Shown piece after piece: positions 1 through 7,823 of a stretch of DNA of 51,586 nucleotides. The notes under the pieces are model-generated. The model ran no database searches, was not told the DNA's origin, and worked only from the letters and a program-made list of their open reading frames with translations. This DNA comes from Microbacterium sp. p3-SID336. GTDB lineage: Bacteria; Actinomycetota; Actinomycetes; Actinomycetales; Microbacteriaceae. The position numbers and the translations under genes are program-made. The DNA is taken from NCBI RefSeq assembly GCF_025143365.1, contig NZ_JALXPE010000029.1:1-51586 (forward strand), read 5' to 3'. Every line of letters starts with the position of its first letter. Within the stretch, counting starts at the first letter, position 1.

Positions 1-7
1 TGGAGAC

Positions 8-313
8 TTACCAGCTCGACTTGGTCACGCCGGGCAGCTCGCCGCGGTGCGCCATGTCACGGAAGCGGACACGCGAGATGCCGAACTTCGTGAGGACGCC
101 ACGAGGGCGGCCGTCGATGACGTCGCGCGAACGGACGCGCGCCGGCGACGCGTTGCGCGGCAGCTTCTGCAGGCCGACGCGAGCGGCCTCGCGGGCCTCG
201 TCGGTGGCGTTCGGGTCGACCAGGGTCTTCTTCAGCTCGGCACGACGCTCGGCGTAGCGCTCGACGATGACCTTGCGCTGCTCGTTGCGCGCGATCTTGC
301 TCTTCTTAGCCAT
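8..313 (-). CDS. rpsN: 30S ribosomal protein S14, zinc-independent form
   Basis: The 101-residue product begins [14 protein letters not shown] and ends with the conserved S14 core ([26 protein letters not shown], split here over the C-terminal third). It binds 16S rRNA in the head of the small subunit. Its length and total lack of cysteine mark the long C-minus class, which needs no zinc, unlike the 61-residue zinc-ribbon form. It is the last gene of a rpmB-rpmG-rpsN set, starting 3 nt after the rpmG stop. In actinobacteria such C-minus paralogues often belong to the Zur regulon, and the zinc regulator and importer lie a few kb away here. Confidence 0.96.
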   Translation of the reverse strand: MAKKSKIARNEQRKVIVERYAERRAELKKTLVDPNATDEAREAARVGLQKLPRNASPARVRSRDVIDGRPRGVLTKFGISRVRFRDMAHRGELPGVTKSSW

Positions 314-316
314 GGA

Positions 317-487
317 TCAACGCTCCTCTCGGAATTCGACGTGCTGACGGATGACCGGGTCGTACTTCTTGAGCACGAGGCGGTCGGGGGTGTTGCGGCG
401 GTTCTTCTTGGTCACGTACGTGTAACCGGTACCCGCCGTCGAACGCAGCTTGATGATCGGACGGACGTCCTGAGCCTTCTTGGCCAT
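317..487 (-). CDS. rpmG: 50S ribosomal protein L33, zinc-independent form
   Basis: A 56-residue product ([16 protein letters not shown]..., ending [10 protein letters not shown]) matches bacterial L33: it has the [29 protein letters not shown] core and the expected length of about 55. No cysteine is present, so this is the C-minus type. The ATG shares one base with the upstream rpmB stop (TAATG on the minus strand), implying translational coupling. A purine-rich stretch at the end of rpmB serves as the ribosome-binding site. The gene is short enough that automated ORF calling can miss it. Confidence 0.95.
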   Translation of the reverse strand: MAKKAQDVRPIIKLRSTAGTGYTYVTKKNRRNTPDRLVLKKYDPVIRQHVEFREER

Positions 488-723
488 TAGAGCTTCACAC
501 CCTTCGCCTGGAGGTCCTTGACGACGTTCTCGATGCCGCGCGCGTCGATCACCTTGATGCCCTTGGCGGACACGTTGAGGGTGATCTTACGGCCGAGCGA
601 CGGCACGAAATAGGTCTTCTTCTGCACGTTCGGGTCGAAGCGACGCTTCGTCCGGCGGTGCGAGTGCGAGACGTTGTGACCGAAGCCGGGAACAGCTCCG
701 GTCACCTGGCACACTGCTGCCAT
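487..723 (-). CDS. rpmB: 50S ribosomal protein L28, zinc-independent form
   Basis: The 78-residue product starts [29 protein letters not shown], the typical L28 N-terminus, and ends with the [15 protein letters not shown] segment. It has a single cysteine (Cys5) and so lacks the paired CxxC motifs of the zinc-binding form. A GAAGGAG-type ribosome-binding site precedes the ATG, so the longer open frame upstream of it is not used. First gene of the rpmB-rpmG-rpsN operon. I found no clear Zur-type palindrome in the 140 nt upstream, so zinc control of this operon is suggested only by neighbourhood. Confidence 0.95.
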   Translation of the reverse strand: MAAVCQVTGAVPGFGHNVSHSHRRTKRRFDPNVQKKTYFVPSLGRKITLNVSAKGIKVIDARGIENVVKDLQAKGVKL

Positions 724-863
724 GATGATGACTCCTTCATTACCGTGAGGCCGGACGGCCCCACCCAAGATCCCTTGTCTGCACGCGGCCTCGACCCGCC
801 GATCTCTCGGCCGCGGAAGGGGAAGCATGCGAACTGCGCACAGGAGCGTGCGCAGACAAAGAG

Positions 864-1589
864 TCAGTCTAGCACGGGCGAAGCCGTGCGAAGGGCCGCG
901 GCGTCGGCCGCCCCTCTCCCCCACCGGAACGCCGACACGGTGGGGTCGCCCGGGATCCAGAACCGCCAGGGGAAGGCATCCGTTCCCGCGATGCCGGCGA
1001 CGCCCACCCGCGGCCCCTGCGCGATCTCCGCCGCCCGGGGCGCGAGCCACAGTTCCGCGCTGGCGCCGTCGCGTTCCTCGCCCGTGATCGCGTCGATGCC
1101 GTCGTGCTGCGCGTACCGGAGCCCCAGTGCCTGACCGAGCCGCCCTGGCCCGCGCGCGAGGTCCCGCCGCGCTGTCCTGCTCAGGGGAACCGCCGCCGAC
1201 CGGCGTCTCGCCGCGTCGTCCGTTCCCGCCACGATCTCGCCGGCACGCAGCAGCACGCCGTCGCCCTGCCCCTCCGGCCCGCACGCCACGTTCACGCACG
1301 AGTGGATGCCGTGGCTCAGGTACACGTACAGGTGCCCCGGCTCGCCCCACATCGTGGCGTTGCGGGCGGTGCGCCCCATCCGCGCGTGCGAGCCGGGGTC
1401 GGCGAGGTCGCCCGTGCCCTGCCCGTGGTACGCCTCGACCTCGGTGATGCGCACGCGCACCTCGACGGGCACCCCGCCCTCGACGACGACCGTGCGCAGT
1501 TCTCCGCCGAGCAGCGTGGGCGCCACCTCGACGGCGGAGCGCATCACGTCGTCACGGGTCGCGCGGCGCAGGTTCACGAGGGCGGTCAT
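864..1589 (-). CDS. mpg: DNA-3-methyladenine glycosylase, Mpg/AAG family
   Basis: The 241-residue protein matches the AAG/MPG family of monofunctional glycosylases that remove alkylated purines for base-excision repair. Seen motifs are TEVEAYHG near residues 49-56 (the family's catalytic Glu lies in this ExEAY box), the [16 protein letters not shown] loop near 67-82 and [17 protein letters not shown] near 85-101. It ends with the usual FRWGRG segment. The ATG lies one nt after the stop of the upstream membrane-protein gene, so it probably shares that transcript. A link to zinc control is not obvious, and co-transcription may be incidental. Confidence 0.9.
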   Translation of the reverse strand: MTALVNLRRATRDDVMRSAVEVAPTLLGGELRTVVVEGGVPVEVRVRITEVEAYHGQGTGDLADPGSHARMGRTARNATMWGEPGHLYVYLSHGIHSCVNVACGPEGQGDGVLLRAGEIVAGTDDAARRRSAAVPLSRTARRDLARGPGRLGQALGLRYAQHDGIDAITGEERDGASAELWLAPRAAEIAQGPRVGVAGIAGTDAFPWRFWIPGDPTVSAFRWGRGAADAAALRTASPVLD

Positions 1590-1590
1590 G

Positions 1591-3627
1591 TCAGAACCGC
1601 GGAGCCGTCTGGCACCAGGACGCGTCGAACCCCGTGAGCGCCACGAGCTCCTTCCCGGAGTCCATGTCGATCAGGTGCGTCTCCACGTTCTCCGGCAGCG
1701 GCAGCAGCATGCCGTCGTAGGAGTTCTCTCGGAGATCGGGGGCGATCACCACCGCGGCGTACTGGCCGCTGGGCGACGCGCAGGCCTGCAGGATCGAATC
1801 CTCCGACCCGACCTCCACCAACGGCTCCGCGGCACCGGCCTCGTCCACGCGGATGACGGCCTGTCCGATCGGCAGACCGCTGTCGTCACGGGAGACCACG
1901 TGCCGCAGCGTCCCCCCGGGGAACGGCGTGATCGACGTGGCCGTGCCGTAATCCGGGTTCGAGGCGGCGAGCGGCTGCTCCGACCCGTCCGCGAGGTTCA
2001 GCTCCACGACCGTGCCGTCGAGCCGCTCGACGATCGCGGTGTACGTGCCGCGGGTGATGCCCTGGATCGTCGTCGCGAGACCCAGGGACTGCACGCCCGT
2101 GTCGGCGGAGCGGTCGATCAGGGCCAGCGCGCCGTCGAAGTCGATGAAGAGCACGGCCGCGCTGTCCGGCACGAACTGCCAGACGAACACACTCGCCTCC
2201 TCGCCGCCGACCTCGACGATCTGCGGGTCGTCGTCGCCGTTCAGCGACTGGGTCACGAGCACGCTCGCCCGACCCTCGGTGTCGCTCAGCTCACGGTCGG
2301 AGTAGTTGTAGCCGACGAGGTTGCCGCGCTCGGACACCTGGATCGCGCCCACGTACCCGTCCCCGGGCAGCTTCAGTTCACGCTGATCCGCGCCGTCGCG
2401 GTCCATCACCAGCAGGCGCGAGCCGTCGTCCTCCTCCACGGATGCCACGAGCTGGGTGGACGTGGCGCGGAAGTCGTTGATCCGCGGATGGGAGAACACG
2501 GGCACCGCGTTCTCGCCACCCAGGTCGGTGCGGAAGATGATGTCGTCCCCGTCGACGTCCCGCCGCAGCAGGTAGATGGTGGAGGCGGGAGTGGTGAAGC
2601 TGGTCGACAGCTCCGCGGACGGACCGCCGCCGACGCCGGTGACGTCGGCGACCGAGACCGTGTACGTGGTCTCGTCGTCGAGCGGCACCGTGAAGCGGAC
2701 TCCGACCCCGCGGCCGGCCGCGTCGACCGTGAACGGCACCTCGGGTTCGACCGTCACCTGTGCAGGGTCGATCTCGGCGAGCGACTGGTTCGCGGTCAGG
2801 ATGACCCGGCTGCCGGACGACTCGATGGCCTGCGCCTCGTCGACCTGGACGGCGGTCAGCCGCGGCCCCTGCAGCAGGCTGACGATGCCGAAGCCGGTGC
2901 CCACGAGCACCAGCACACCGAGGACGGCGCCGATCGTGAGCAGGAAACGGCGGCGCGACGTGAGGGGAGTGCGCCGTCCGTTGTCGCGGGAGCTTCCCCC
3001 CGGCAGGTCGTCTGTCGGGGTCCAGCCGGGCTCGGAGGGCTGGTCGGGTGCGGGGCCGGCGGCGGCGAGCACCGGTTCCGTCGCGCGCGGGATCGGCGGC
3101 GGGGTCGCACCGGTCCTGCGCGGCCCCGGCGGGCGCGGATCCTCGCCGCGCCCCGGGCGACCCCCGCGCGCCGGAGCCGGGGACTGGGCAGGAGCGTCTG
3201 ACGACGCGGAACCCTCGGACGGGGTGGGAGCCTCAGACGGAGCAGGAACCTCGGACGGGGCGGGGGCATCGGACGCGGCAGGGGCCTCGAACGAGGTAGG
3301 GGCCTCGGACGGAACCTCGGACGGGGCATGAGCTCCTGACGGGGCGGGTGCCCCGGACGGGGCAGGAGCCTCAGACGGAGCAGGAACCTCGGACGGGGCG
3401 GGAGCCTCGGACGGAACCTCGGACGGGGCATGAGCTCCTGACGGCGCAGGAGCCTCAGACGGGGTGGGGGCCTCGAACGGGGCGGGGGCATCGGACGCGG
3501 CAGGGGTCCTGGACGGGGCAGGAGCCTCCGCAGCGGCGGCGCGCTCGGCGGCCTCCCTGGCGGCGCGCAGCTCGGCGCGGGTCCGTGGGACGGCGGGCTG
3601 CTCGGGGCGCTCGTCGTCAGTACTCAT
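1591..3627 (-). CDS. membrane-anchored Ig-like/beta-propeller protein with Pro-Ala-Ser-rich tail
   Basis: No named family recognised with confidence. The 678-residue product has three parts. Residues about 1-170 are a low-complexity Ala/Pro/Ser/Glu region built on APxPSEAP-like units. One transmembrane helix follows (FLLTIGAVLGVLVLVGTGFGIVSLL, near 228-252), preceded by RRR. The remaining 420 residues are exported: first an SbsA/Ig-like domain (LSTSFTTP end), then a WD/YVTN-like propeller of repeating DGxxLLVMDRDG strands. Few charges and no cysteines occur in the linker. It starts inside the last codons of the TIGR03943 gene (11-nt overlap), so it belongs to the zur operon. A role in sensing or scaffolding at the envelope is conceivable but not shown. 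Confidence 0.8.
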   Translation of the reverse strand: MSTDDERPEQPAVPRTRAELRAAREAAERAAAAEAPAPSRTPAASDAPAPFEAPTPSEAPAPSGAHAPSEVPSEAPAPSEVPAPSEAPAPSGAPAPSGAHAPSEVPSEAPTSFEAPAASDAPAPSEVPAPSEAPTPSEGSASSDAPAQSPAPARGGRPGRGEDPRPPGPRRTGATPPPIPRATEPVLAAAGPAPDQPSEPGWTPTDDLPGGSSRDNGRRTPLTSRRRFLLTIGAVLGVLVLVGTGFGIVSLLQGPRLTAVQVDEAQAIESSGSRVILTANQSLAEIDPAQVTVEPEVPFTVDAAGRGVGVRFTVPLDDETTYTVSVADVTGVGGGPSAELSTSFTTPASTIYLLRRDVDGDDIIFRTDLGGENAVPVFSHPRINDFRATSTQLVASVEEDDGSRLLVMDRDGADQRELKLPGDGYVGAIQVSERGNLVGYNYSDRELSDTEGRASVLVTQSLNGDDDPQIVEVGGEEASVFVWQFVPDSAAVLFIDFDGALALIDRSADTGVQSLGLATTIQGITRGTYTAIVERLDGTVVELNLADGSEQPLAASNPDYGTATSITPFPGGTLRHVVSRDDSGLPIGQAVIRVDEAGAAEPLVEVGSEDSILQACASPSGQYAAVVIAPDLRENSYDGMLLPLPENVETHLIDMDSGKELVALTGFDASWCQTAPRF
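3302..3444. repeat. 41-bp perfect direct repeat within Pro-Ala-Ser-rich coding region
   Basis: The segment at 3302-3342 recurs identically at 3404-3444, 102 nt apart, inside a broader run of degenerate repeats spanning about 3185-3500. All copies stay in frame with the envelope-protein gene and encode ...SGAHAPSEVPSEA-type peptides. The length of the linker is therefore likely to vary by slippage or recombination. Confidence 0.85.
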
Positions 3628-4480
3628 ACGGGTCCTTCGGCTCGTCGATCGCGACGACGTCCGTCGGCTCGATGTGGAGCGAGCCGTCGGCGTCCGCGCG
3701 CACCGTCCCCTTCACCTCGACCCACTGCCCGGTGTCGTACTCGCCCGGGTCGACGTCCACGGGGAGGGCGGCGGTCTGCGCATCGATCACGCAGTGCGTG
3801 ATGACCAGCCGCGTGAGGTTCACGCCGTCTCCCGAACCGGGCGTGACGAAGCCGGTCAGCGTCACCGGCGCGCCGTCGTACGCCGTGGTGTTGGTGGCGG
3901 CGGCGAACACGCTCGCCCAGTCGCCCACGCCGAAGGTCGACGTGTCGGCGACGCCCAGCGCCACGGTGTCAGCCCCGGCGAACAGCGTGGACTGCTCGCC
4001 CGCGCGCGACATCGCGAGCTCCACCGACAGCGATGCGGGGGGCAGCACCAGGGCCGCTGCGACGACGCCCGTCGCCACCACTCCCCCGGCGACCGCGCCG
4101 ACACCCGCAAGCGAGCGGCGCGACGGCGCAGTGCTTCCCGCACCCGCCGCTTCCGCACCCGCCGCTTCCGCACCCGCCGCTTCCGCGTCTGCGGCCTTCG
4201 CCTCGGGGCGCGCAGAGGCGTGCGCAGGAGCCTGCGCGTGCCCATGGTCGTGCCCGTGGTCGCCCTCCGCGCCCAGCGGGAGGGTGCACGACCAGATCGC
4301 GCCTGCGAGGGTGACGACGGCCGCCGCGCACGCGAACCACACCGACTCCGGACTGATGTACAGGGTGAGCCGCCCGGTCACCGCGAGGCCGAGGGTGACC
4401 ACCGCGACGACGGAGGCCAGCCCGACACCGAGCCAGCGCGTGGCCAGAGCGCGCCGGCGATCCACGTTCTGCTCAGACAA
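3617..4480 (-). CDS. TIGR03943-family putative permease subunit (zinc-linked)
   Basis: The 287-residue product has two N-terminal transmembrane helices (near 15-35 and 45-62), a His-rich stretch GDHGHDHGHA (about 73-82), an AEAAG repeat linker, a third helix (AGGVVATGVVAAALVLPPASL) and an exterior domain with VTLTGFVTPG and LVITHCVIDA motifs typical of the TIGR03943/COG3689 family. Members pair with COG0701 permeases, and the permease gene lies directly upstream with an 8-nt overlap. The start is a TTG, chosen because it gives this overlap and the only full N-terminus. The family is often linked to zinc homeostasis by gene context; the transported substrate is unknown to me. Confidence 0.85.
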   Translation of the reverse strand: MSEQNVDRRRALATRWLGVGLASVVAVVTLGLAVTGRLTLYISPESVWFACAAAVVTLAGAIWSCTLPLGAEGDHGHDHGHAQAPAHASARPEAKAADAEAAGAEAAGAEAAGAGSTAPSRRSLAGVGAVAGGVVATGVVAAALVLPPASLSVELAMSRAGEQSTLFAGADTVALGVADTSTFGVGDWASVFAAATNTTAYDGAPVTLTGFVTPGSGDGVNLTRLVITHCVIDAQTAALPVDVDPGEYDTGQWVEVKGTVRADADGSLHIEPTDVVAIDEPKDPYEY

Positions 4481-5513
4481 GGACGTTCACCCCGATCCCG
4501 ATCGCGAACGCCGCGGCCAGCACGACGCCGGTGATCACCACGAGCGTGCGGGCGGTGAAGGTGGTGCGCATCAGCGCGAGCATCTTGATGTCGACGAGCG
4601 GCCCGACCAGGAGGAAGGCGACGATCGCGCCCGATGAGAAGGTCGAGGCGAACGACAGCGCGAAGAACGCGTCGACGTTGGAGCAGATCGCCACCACGAT
4701 GGCGAGCAGCATCATCGCCACGATCGACAGCACGGGGTTGGAGCCGATGGCGAGCAGCACGTCGCGCGGGATGAGCACCTGCACGGCGCCGGCGAGCGCG
4801 GAGCCGATGACCAGCGCGGGCATCACGGCGCGCAGCTCGACGAGGAACTGCGTCAGACTGCGCCGCACCGGCGTGCCCGGCTCGTGCGTCACGCGCTCGC
4901 ACGTGTCCACGAAGCGCTGGGTGAGCAGCGAGTCCGGCGAGGGGTGGCGGCTGTAGATCCAGCCGATGAGGTTCGCGATCAGGTAGCCGCCGACCAGGCG
5001 CGCCACGAGGATCCCGCCGTCCCAGCCGAAGGCCGCGTGCGTGGTGAGGATCACGATGGGGTTCACGATCGGCGCCGCGATCAGGAAGGTCAGGGCCTCC
5101 GCCGGGGCGAGGCCGCGCATCATCAGACCGCGCGCGAAGGGCACGTTGCCGCACTCGCACACGGGGATCAGCATGCCCAGCAGCGACAGTACGGCGCGAC
5201 GCGCCCAGGCGCGGCGAGGAAGCCACCGGTGGATGACGTCGGCCGGGAGCCACACCTGCACGACGATCGACAGCAGCACGCCGAGGACGACGAACGGCAG
5301 GGCCTCGATCAGCACGCTGAGCGCGAGCGTGAGGCCGTCCTCCGCACGGGTCGGCAGGGACGCCGGGAACAGCGTGGGCAGGAAGGCGTCGATCAGGAAG
5401 AGGGCTGCGACGATCGCGGCGCCGATGCCGACCAGCGTCCAGGTCGAACGCGGCGACGGCGGCCGACGATGCGTGTGGCCCGGACGGGAGGCCGTTCGTG
5501 CCGACGAGGTCAC
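4473..5513 (-). CDS. COG0701/DUF318-family permease
   Basis: The 346-residue membrane protein shows about eight hydrophobic segments and the family signature LIPVCECGNVPFARGLM followed by APAEALTFLIAAPIVNPIV, repeated in degenerate form in the second half (LLVGPLVDIKMLALM). The CxCG motif resembles metal-coordinating cysteines in this family. The GTG start overlaps the stop of the Fur-type regulator as GTGA, which defines the N-terminus and shows coupling. With the TIGR03943 partner downstream it forms the standard two-gene module. Co-expression with a Zur-type regulator suggests metal, probably zinc, handling; this is inference. Confidence 0.88.
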   Translation of the reverse strand: MTSSARTASRPGHTHRRPPSPRSTWTLVGIGAAIVAALFLIDAFLPTLFPASLPTRAEDGLTLALSVLIEALPFVVLGVLLSIVVQVWLPADVIHRWLPRRAWARRAVLSLLGMLIPVCECGNVPFARGLMMRGLAPAEALTFLIAAPIVNPIVILTTHAAFGWDGGILVARLVGGYLIANLIGWIYSRHPSPDSLLTQRFVDTCERVTHEPGTPVRRSLTQFLVELRAVMPALVIGSALAGAVQVLIPRDVLLAIGSNPVLSIVAMMLLAIVVAICSNVDAFFALSFASTFSSGAIVAFLLVGPLVDIKMLALMRTTFTARTLVVITGVVLAAAFAIGIGVNVLV

Positions 5514-5926
5514 GCTGTCGCTGCCCTGTCGGCCTCGCGCTTCTTGGCGCACGGGGTGCACAGCCCGAAGATGTCGACGACGTGCGCGGCGTCGGTGAAA
5601 CCGTGCAGGGCGGCGGTGCGGTGCGCCCACTGCTCCACGTCCTTCGCCTCGATCTCGACCGTGAGCCCGCAGGACCGGCAGATGAGGTGGTGGTGGTGAC
5701 CCTGCGTGGTGCAGGCGCGGTAGAGCGCCTCACCCTCGGGGCTCTGCAGCGAGTCGGCGTCTCCGGAGGCGGCGAGCCCCGCGAGAGCGCGGTAGACGGT
5801 GGCCAGGCCGATGCCCGTGTTGTCGTCGCGGAGGGCGGCGTGCAGGCTCTGCGCGCTCACGAAACCGCGCGCGTCGGCGAGAGCTTCGCGCACGCGTTCG
5901 CGCTGCCAGGTGTTCCGCTGAGCCAT
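5510..5926 (-). CDS. zur: Fur-family transcriptional regulator, probable zinc uptake regulator Zur
   Basis: The 138-residue product has a winged-helix N-terminus (AQRNTWQRERVREAL...GLATVYRALAGLA, about 2-52) and a metal-binding C-terminal half with HHHH at 77-80, CRSC at 84-87, HVVDIFGLC near 115-123 and CTPC at 123-126. The two CxxC pairs make the structural zinc site of Fur proteins. Zur is preferred over Fur, PerR or Nur because znuABC lies immediately upstream and zinc-free ribosomal proteins downstream. It is the first gene of an operon with the COG0701 permease. Zinc-bound Zur would repress uptake genes by binding palindromes such as that at 8851-8865. Confidence 0.92.
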   Translation of the reverse strand: MAQRNTWQRERVREALADARGFVSAQSLHAALRDDNTGIGLATVYRALAGLAASGDADSLQSPEGEALYRACTTQGHHHHLICRSCGLTVEIEAKDVEQWAHRTAALHGFTDAAHVVDIFGLCTPCAKKREADRAATA

Positions 5927-6057
5927 GCCCTCGATTCTAGGCCGGGCCGGGTTGGCGAGCGCTGGGAGCGCCCGCCGCCCCGCTCGCGCGGCGAAGACCG
6001 GCGATGCGCGAACGAACGGTTCGCGGCGTCGCCAGGCCCCTTCCGGCACCTGAACCC

Positions 6058-6094
6058 CACCGGGTCGCCGTCCCTCACGGATGGCGACCCGGTG
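6058..6094. terminator. strong hairpin between znuB and zur
   Basis: Twelve-base perfect inverted arms (CACCGGGTCGCC at 6058-6069 and its complement at 6083-6094) continue inward through a G-U pair and three more pairs to a CTCAC loop. It lies 15 nt beyond the znuB stop, between the two minus-strand operons. No T-tract follows, as is common for actinobacterial terminators. Confidence 0.7.
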
Positions 6095-6108
6095 CGTCGC
6101 CTCGCTGC

Positions 6109-6987
6109 TCAGGCCGCGAGGCGGCGGACGCGGGAGCGGGTCCTCTGCACGATCCAGCAGATGACGTAGATCGTGAACGACAGCGTGGTGATGTACGGAC
6201 TGACCGGGAGGGTCCCCGCGAGCGCGAGCAGGATGCCGCCGACCGCCGAGACGAAGCCGAACAGCGCGGCGAGCAAGGGCACCGCCACAGGGCCCGCCGT
6301 GATCCGCATGGCCGCGGCGGCCGGTGTGACCAGCAGCGCCATCACGAGCAGCGCGCCGATGATGTGCACGCTCACCGCGACGATCAGACCCAGCAGCACC
6401 ATGAAGAGCAGGCTCACCGCCCGGGTCGGCACGCCCCTGGCCGCCGCGGACTCCGGGTCGAGCGAGTCGAAGCGCAGCGGGTTCCACATCAGGAGCAGCC
6501 CCAGCAGCACCACGACGCTGATGCCGATGAGCCAGCCCAGGTCCGGGCTGGACACCGAGACGATCTGGCCCGTCAGCAGGCTGAAGCGGTTGGCGCTGCG
6601 GCCGTCGTACAGGGAGAGGAACAGGATGCCGAGCCCGAGCCCGAACGGCATCAGCACACCCACGATCGAGTTCCTGTCGCGAGCCTTGGCGCCGAGGATG
6701 CCGATCAGGATCGCCGCGACGAGAGCCCCGGCGAGAGAGCCGAACACGACACTGCCGCCGAAGAGCAGCGCCGCGGCGGCTCCCGCGAACGACAGCTCGC
6801 TCACCCCGTGGACCGCGAAGGCGAGGTCGCGCTGCATCACGAAGACGCCGATCAGCCCGCCGACGATGCCGAGCACGGCGCCGGCGATGATCGAGTTCGC
6901 GAGCAGGGCGACGAGCTCGCCGTAATCCTGGAACGAGAAGATGTCGTCCCAGCCGACGGCGGGGACGAGCGCGAGCGAGCCGGTCAT
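6109..6987 (-). CDS. znuB: zinc/manganese ABC transporter permease ZnuB
   Basis: The 292-residue protein has about eight transmembrane segments and the ABC-3 family layout: LANSIIAGAVLGIVGGLIGVFVMQRDLAFAVHG near the N-terminus (with the conserved HGVSELSFAG) and the LLVMALLVTPAAAAM segment near residues 215-230. It forms the membrane channel of the cluster A-I zinc importer. The ATG overlaps the znuC stop as ATGA. It ends before the 6058-6094 hairpin. Substrate choice between zinc and manganese rests on the adjacent Zur gene and Zur-like operator. Confidence 0.93.
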   Translation of the reverse strand: MTGSLALVPAVGWDDIFSFQDYGELVALLANSIIAGAVLGIVGGLIGVFVMQRDLAFAVHGVSELSFAGAAAALLFGGSVVFGSLAGALVAAILIGILGAKARDRNSIVGVLMPFGLGLGILFLSLYDGRSANRFSLLTGQIVSVSSPDLGWLIGISVVVLLGLLLMWNPLRFDSLDPESAAARGVPTRAVSLLFMVLLGLIVAVSVHIIGALLVMALLVTPAAAAMRITAGPVAVPLLAALFGFVSAVGGILLALAGTLPVSPYITTLSFTIYVICWIVQRTRSRVRRLAA

Positions 6988-7823
6988 GCGACCCCTCCGT
7001 GATCGTGGTGCTCGTCGTCGTGCACGTGGTGCGGCTCGGCGTCCGGCACGCCGACCACCACGAGGCGGTCCCCGGCACGGAGGACGAACACGGGAGTGCC
7101 GTAGAGATCGGTCAGCACGCGGGTCTGCAGCACCTCTTCCGGAGTGCCGAGCACGAAGCGGCCACCCGCGATGTAGAGGATGCGGTCGACTCGGCCGAGG
7201 ATCGGGTTGATGTCGTGCGTGACGAACAGCACGGCGGCTCCGCGTTCGCGCCGCTGCCGATCGATGATGTCGGTGACGCCGACCTGGTTGGCGAGGTCGA
7301 GGTTCGACAGAGGCTCGTCGCACAGCAGCAGCGACGGCTCGTCCGCGAGGGCCTGGCCCACCCGGAGCCGTTGCTGCTCGCCACCCGACAGCAGCCCCAC
7401 GCGGCGGTCGGCGTAGTGCGTGGCACCCACCGCCTGCAGCAGCGCGTCGACCTTGGCCCTGTCGCCGCGGTGCGGCAGCGGGAAGCCGAAGCGGCTGCCC
7501 TGCACCCCCAGCGCGACCAGGTCCCGTGCGCGCATGCTGGTGTCCGCCGCGATCGCCCGCTGCTGCGCGATGTAGCCGATGCGGGCGTTGCCGCGGTGCA
7601 CGGGCTCCCCCGCCACCCGGATGGTCCCGCGCGACAGCGGCTGCAGCCCGAGGATGCTGCGCAGCAGCGTGGTCTTGCCGGATCCGGAAGGGCCGAGCAC
7701 CGCGATGAACTCCCCCGGCTGCACGGTCAGGTCGAGGCCGGACCAGAGCTCGCGATCACCTCGCTGCAGTGCGCCGTCGGCGATCTCAAGCACGGGGGCG
7801 GGCCGCCCGCCGGCGTCGCTCAC
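6984..7823 (-). CDS. znuC: zinc/manganese ABC transporter ATP-binding protein ZnuC with His-rich tail
   Basis: The 279-residue ATPase carries Walker A GPSGSGKTT (about 44-52), a Q-loop IAQQRA, the signature LSGGEQQR, Walker B LLLCDEP and the H-loop FVTHD. It energises the zinc importer with ZnuA and ZnuB. The start is GTG, overlapping the znuA stop as GTGA. The C-terminus is unusual for an ATPase: the last 20 residues include HHVHDDEHHDHGG, a stretch able to bind several zinc ions in the cytoplasm. Confidence 0.93.
   Translation of the reverse strand: MSDAGGRPAPVLEIADGALQRGDRELWSGLDLTVQPGEFIAVLGPSGSGKTTLLRSILGLQPLSRGTIRVAGEPVHRGNARIGYIAQQRAIAADTSMRARDLVALGVQGSRFGFPLPHRGDRAKVDALLQAVGATHYADRRVGLLSGGEQQRLRVGQALADEPSLLLCDEPLSNLDLANQVGVTDIIDRQRRERGAAVLFVTHDINPILGRVDRILYIAGGRFVLGTPEEVLQTRVLTDLYGTPVFVLRAGDRLVVVGVPDAEPHHVHDDEHHDHGGVA

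Noticed and set aside
872..889. GCACGG/CCGTGC hairpin near the end of mpg as a terminator
   Set aside because: It lies inside the coding sequence before the stop, so it cannot end the full transcript without truncating the gene.
1306..3201. A 631-codon open frame on the plus strand, antisense to the glycosylase and envelope-protein genes
   Set aside because: It has no protein-like composition (Arg/Asp/His/Gly-rich) and mirrors the GC-biased third positions of the genes opposite. Many similar long antisense frames occur throughout the window for the same reason.
3185..3500. Regular repeats suggestive of a CRISPR array
   Set aside because: The units are degenerate, lack unique spacers, stay in frame and encode a Pro-Ala-Ser-rich peptide.
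6007..6025. CGCGAAC/GTTCGCG inverted repeat upstream of zur as a LexA (SOS) box
   Set aside because: The half-sites are separated by 5 bp, whereas the actinobacterial SOS box has CGAAC-N4-GTTCG. It is not a Zur motif either. It may be a chance palindrome in GC-rich DNA.
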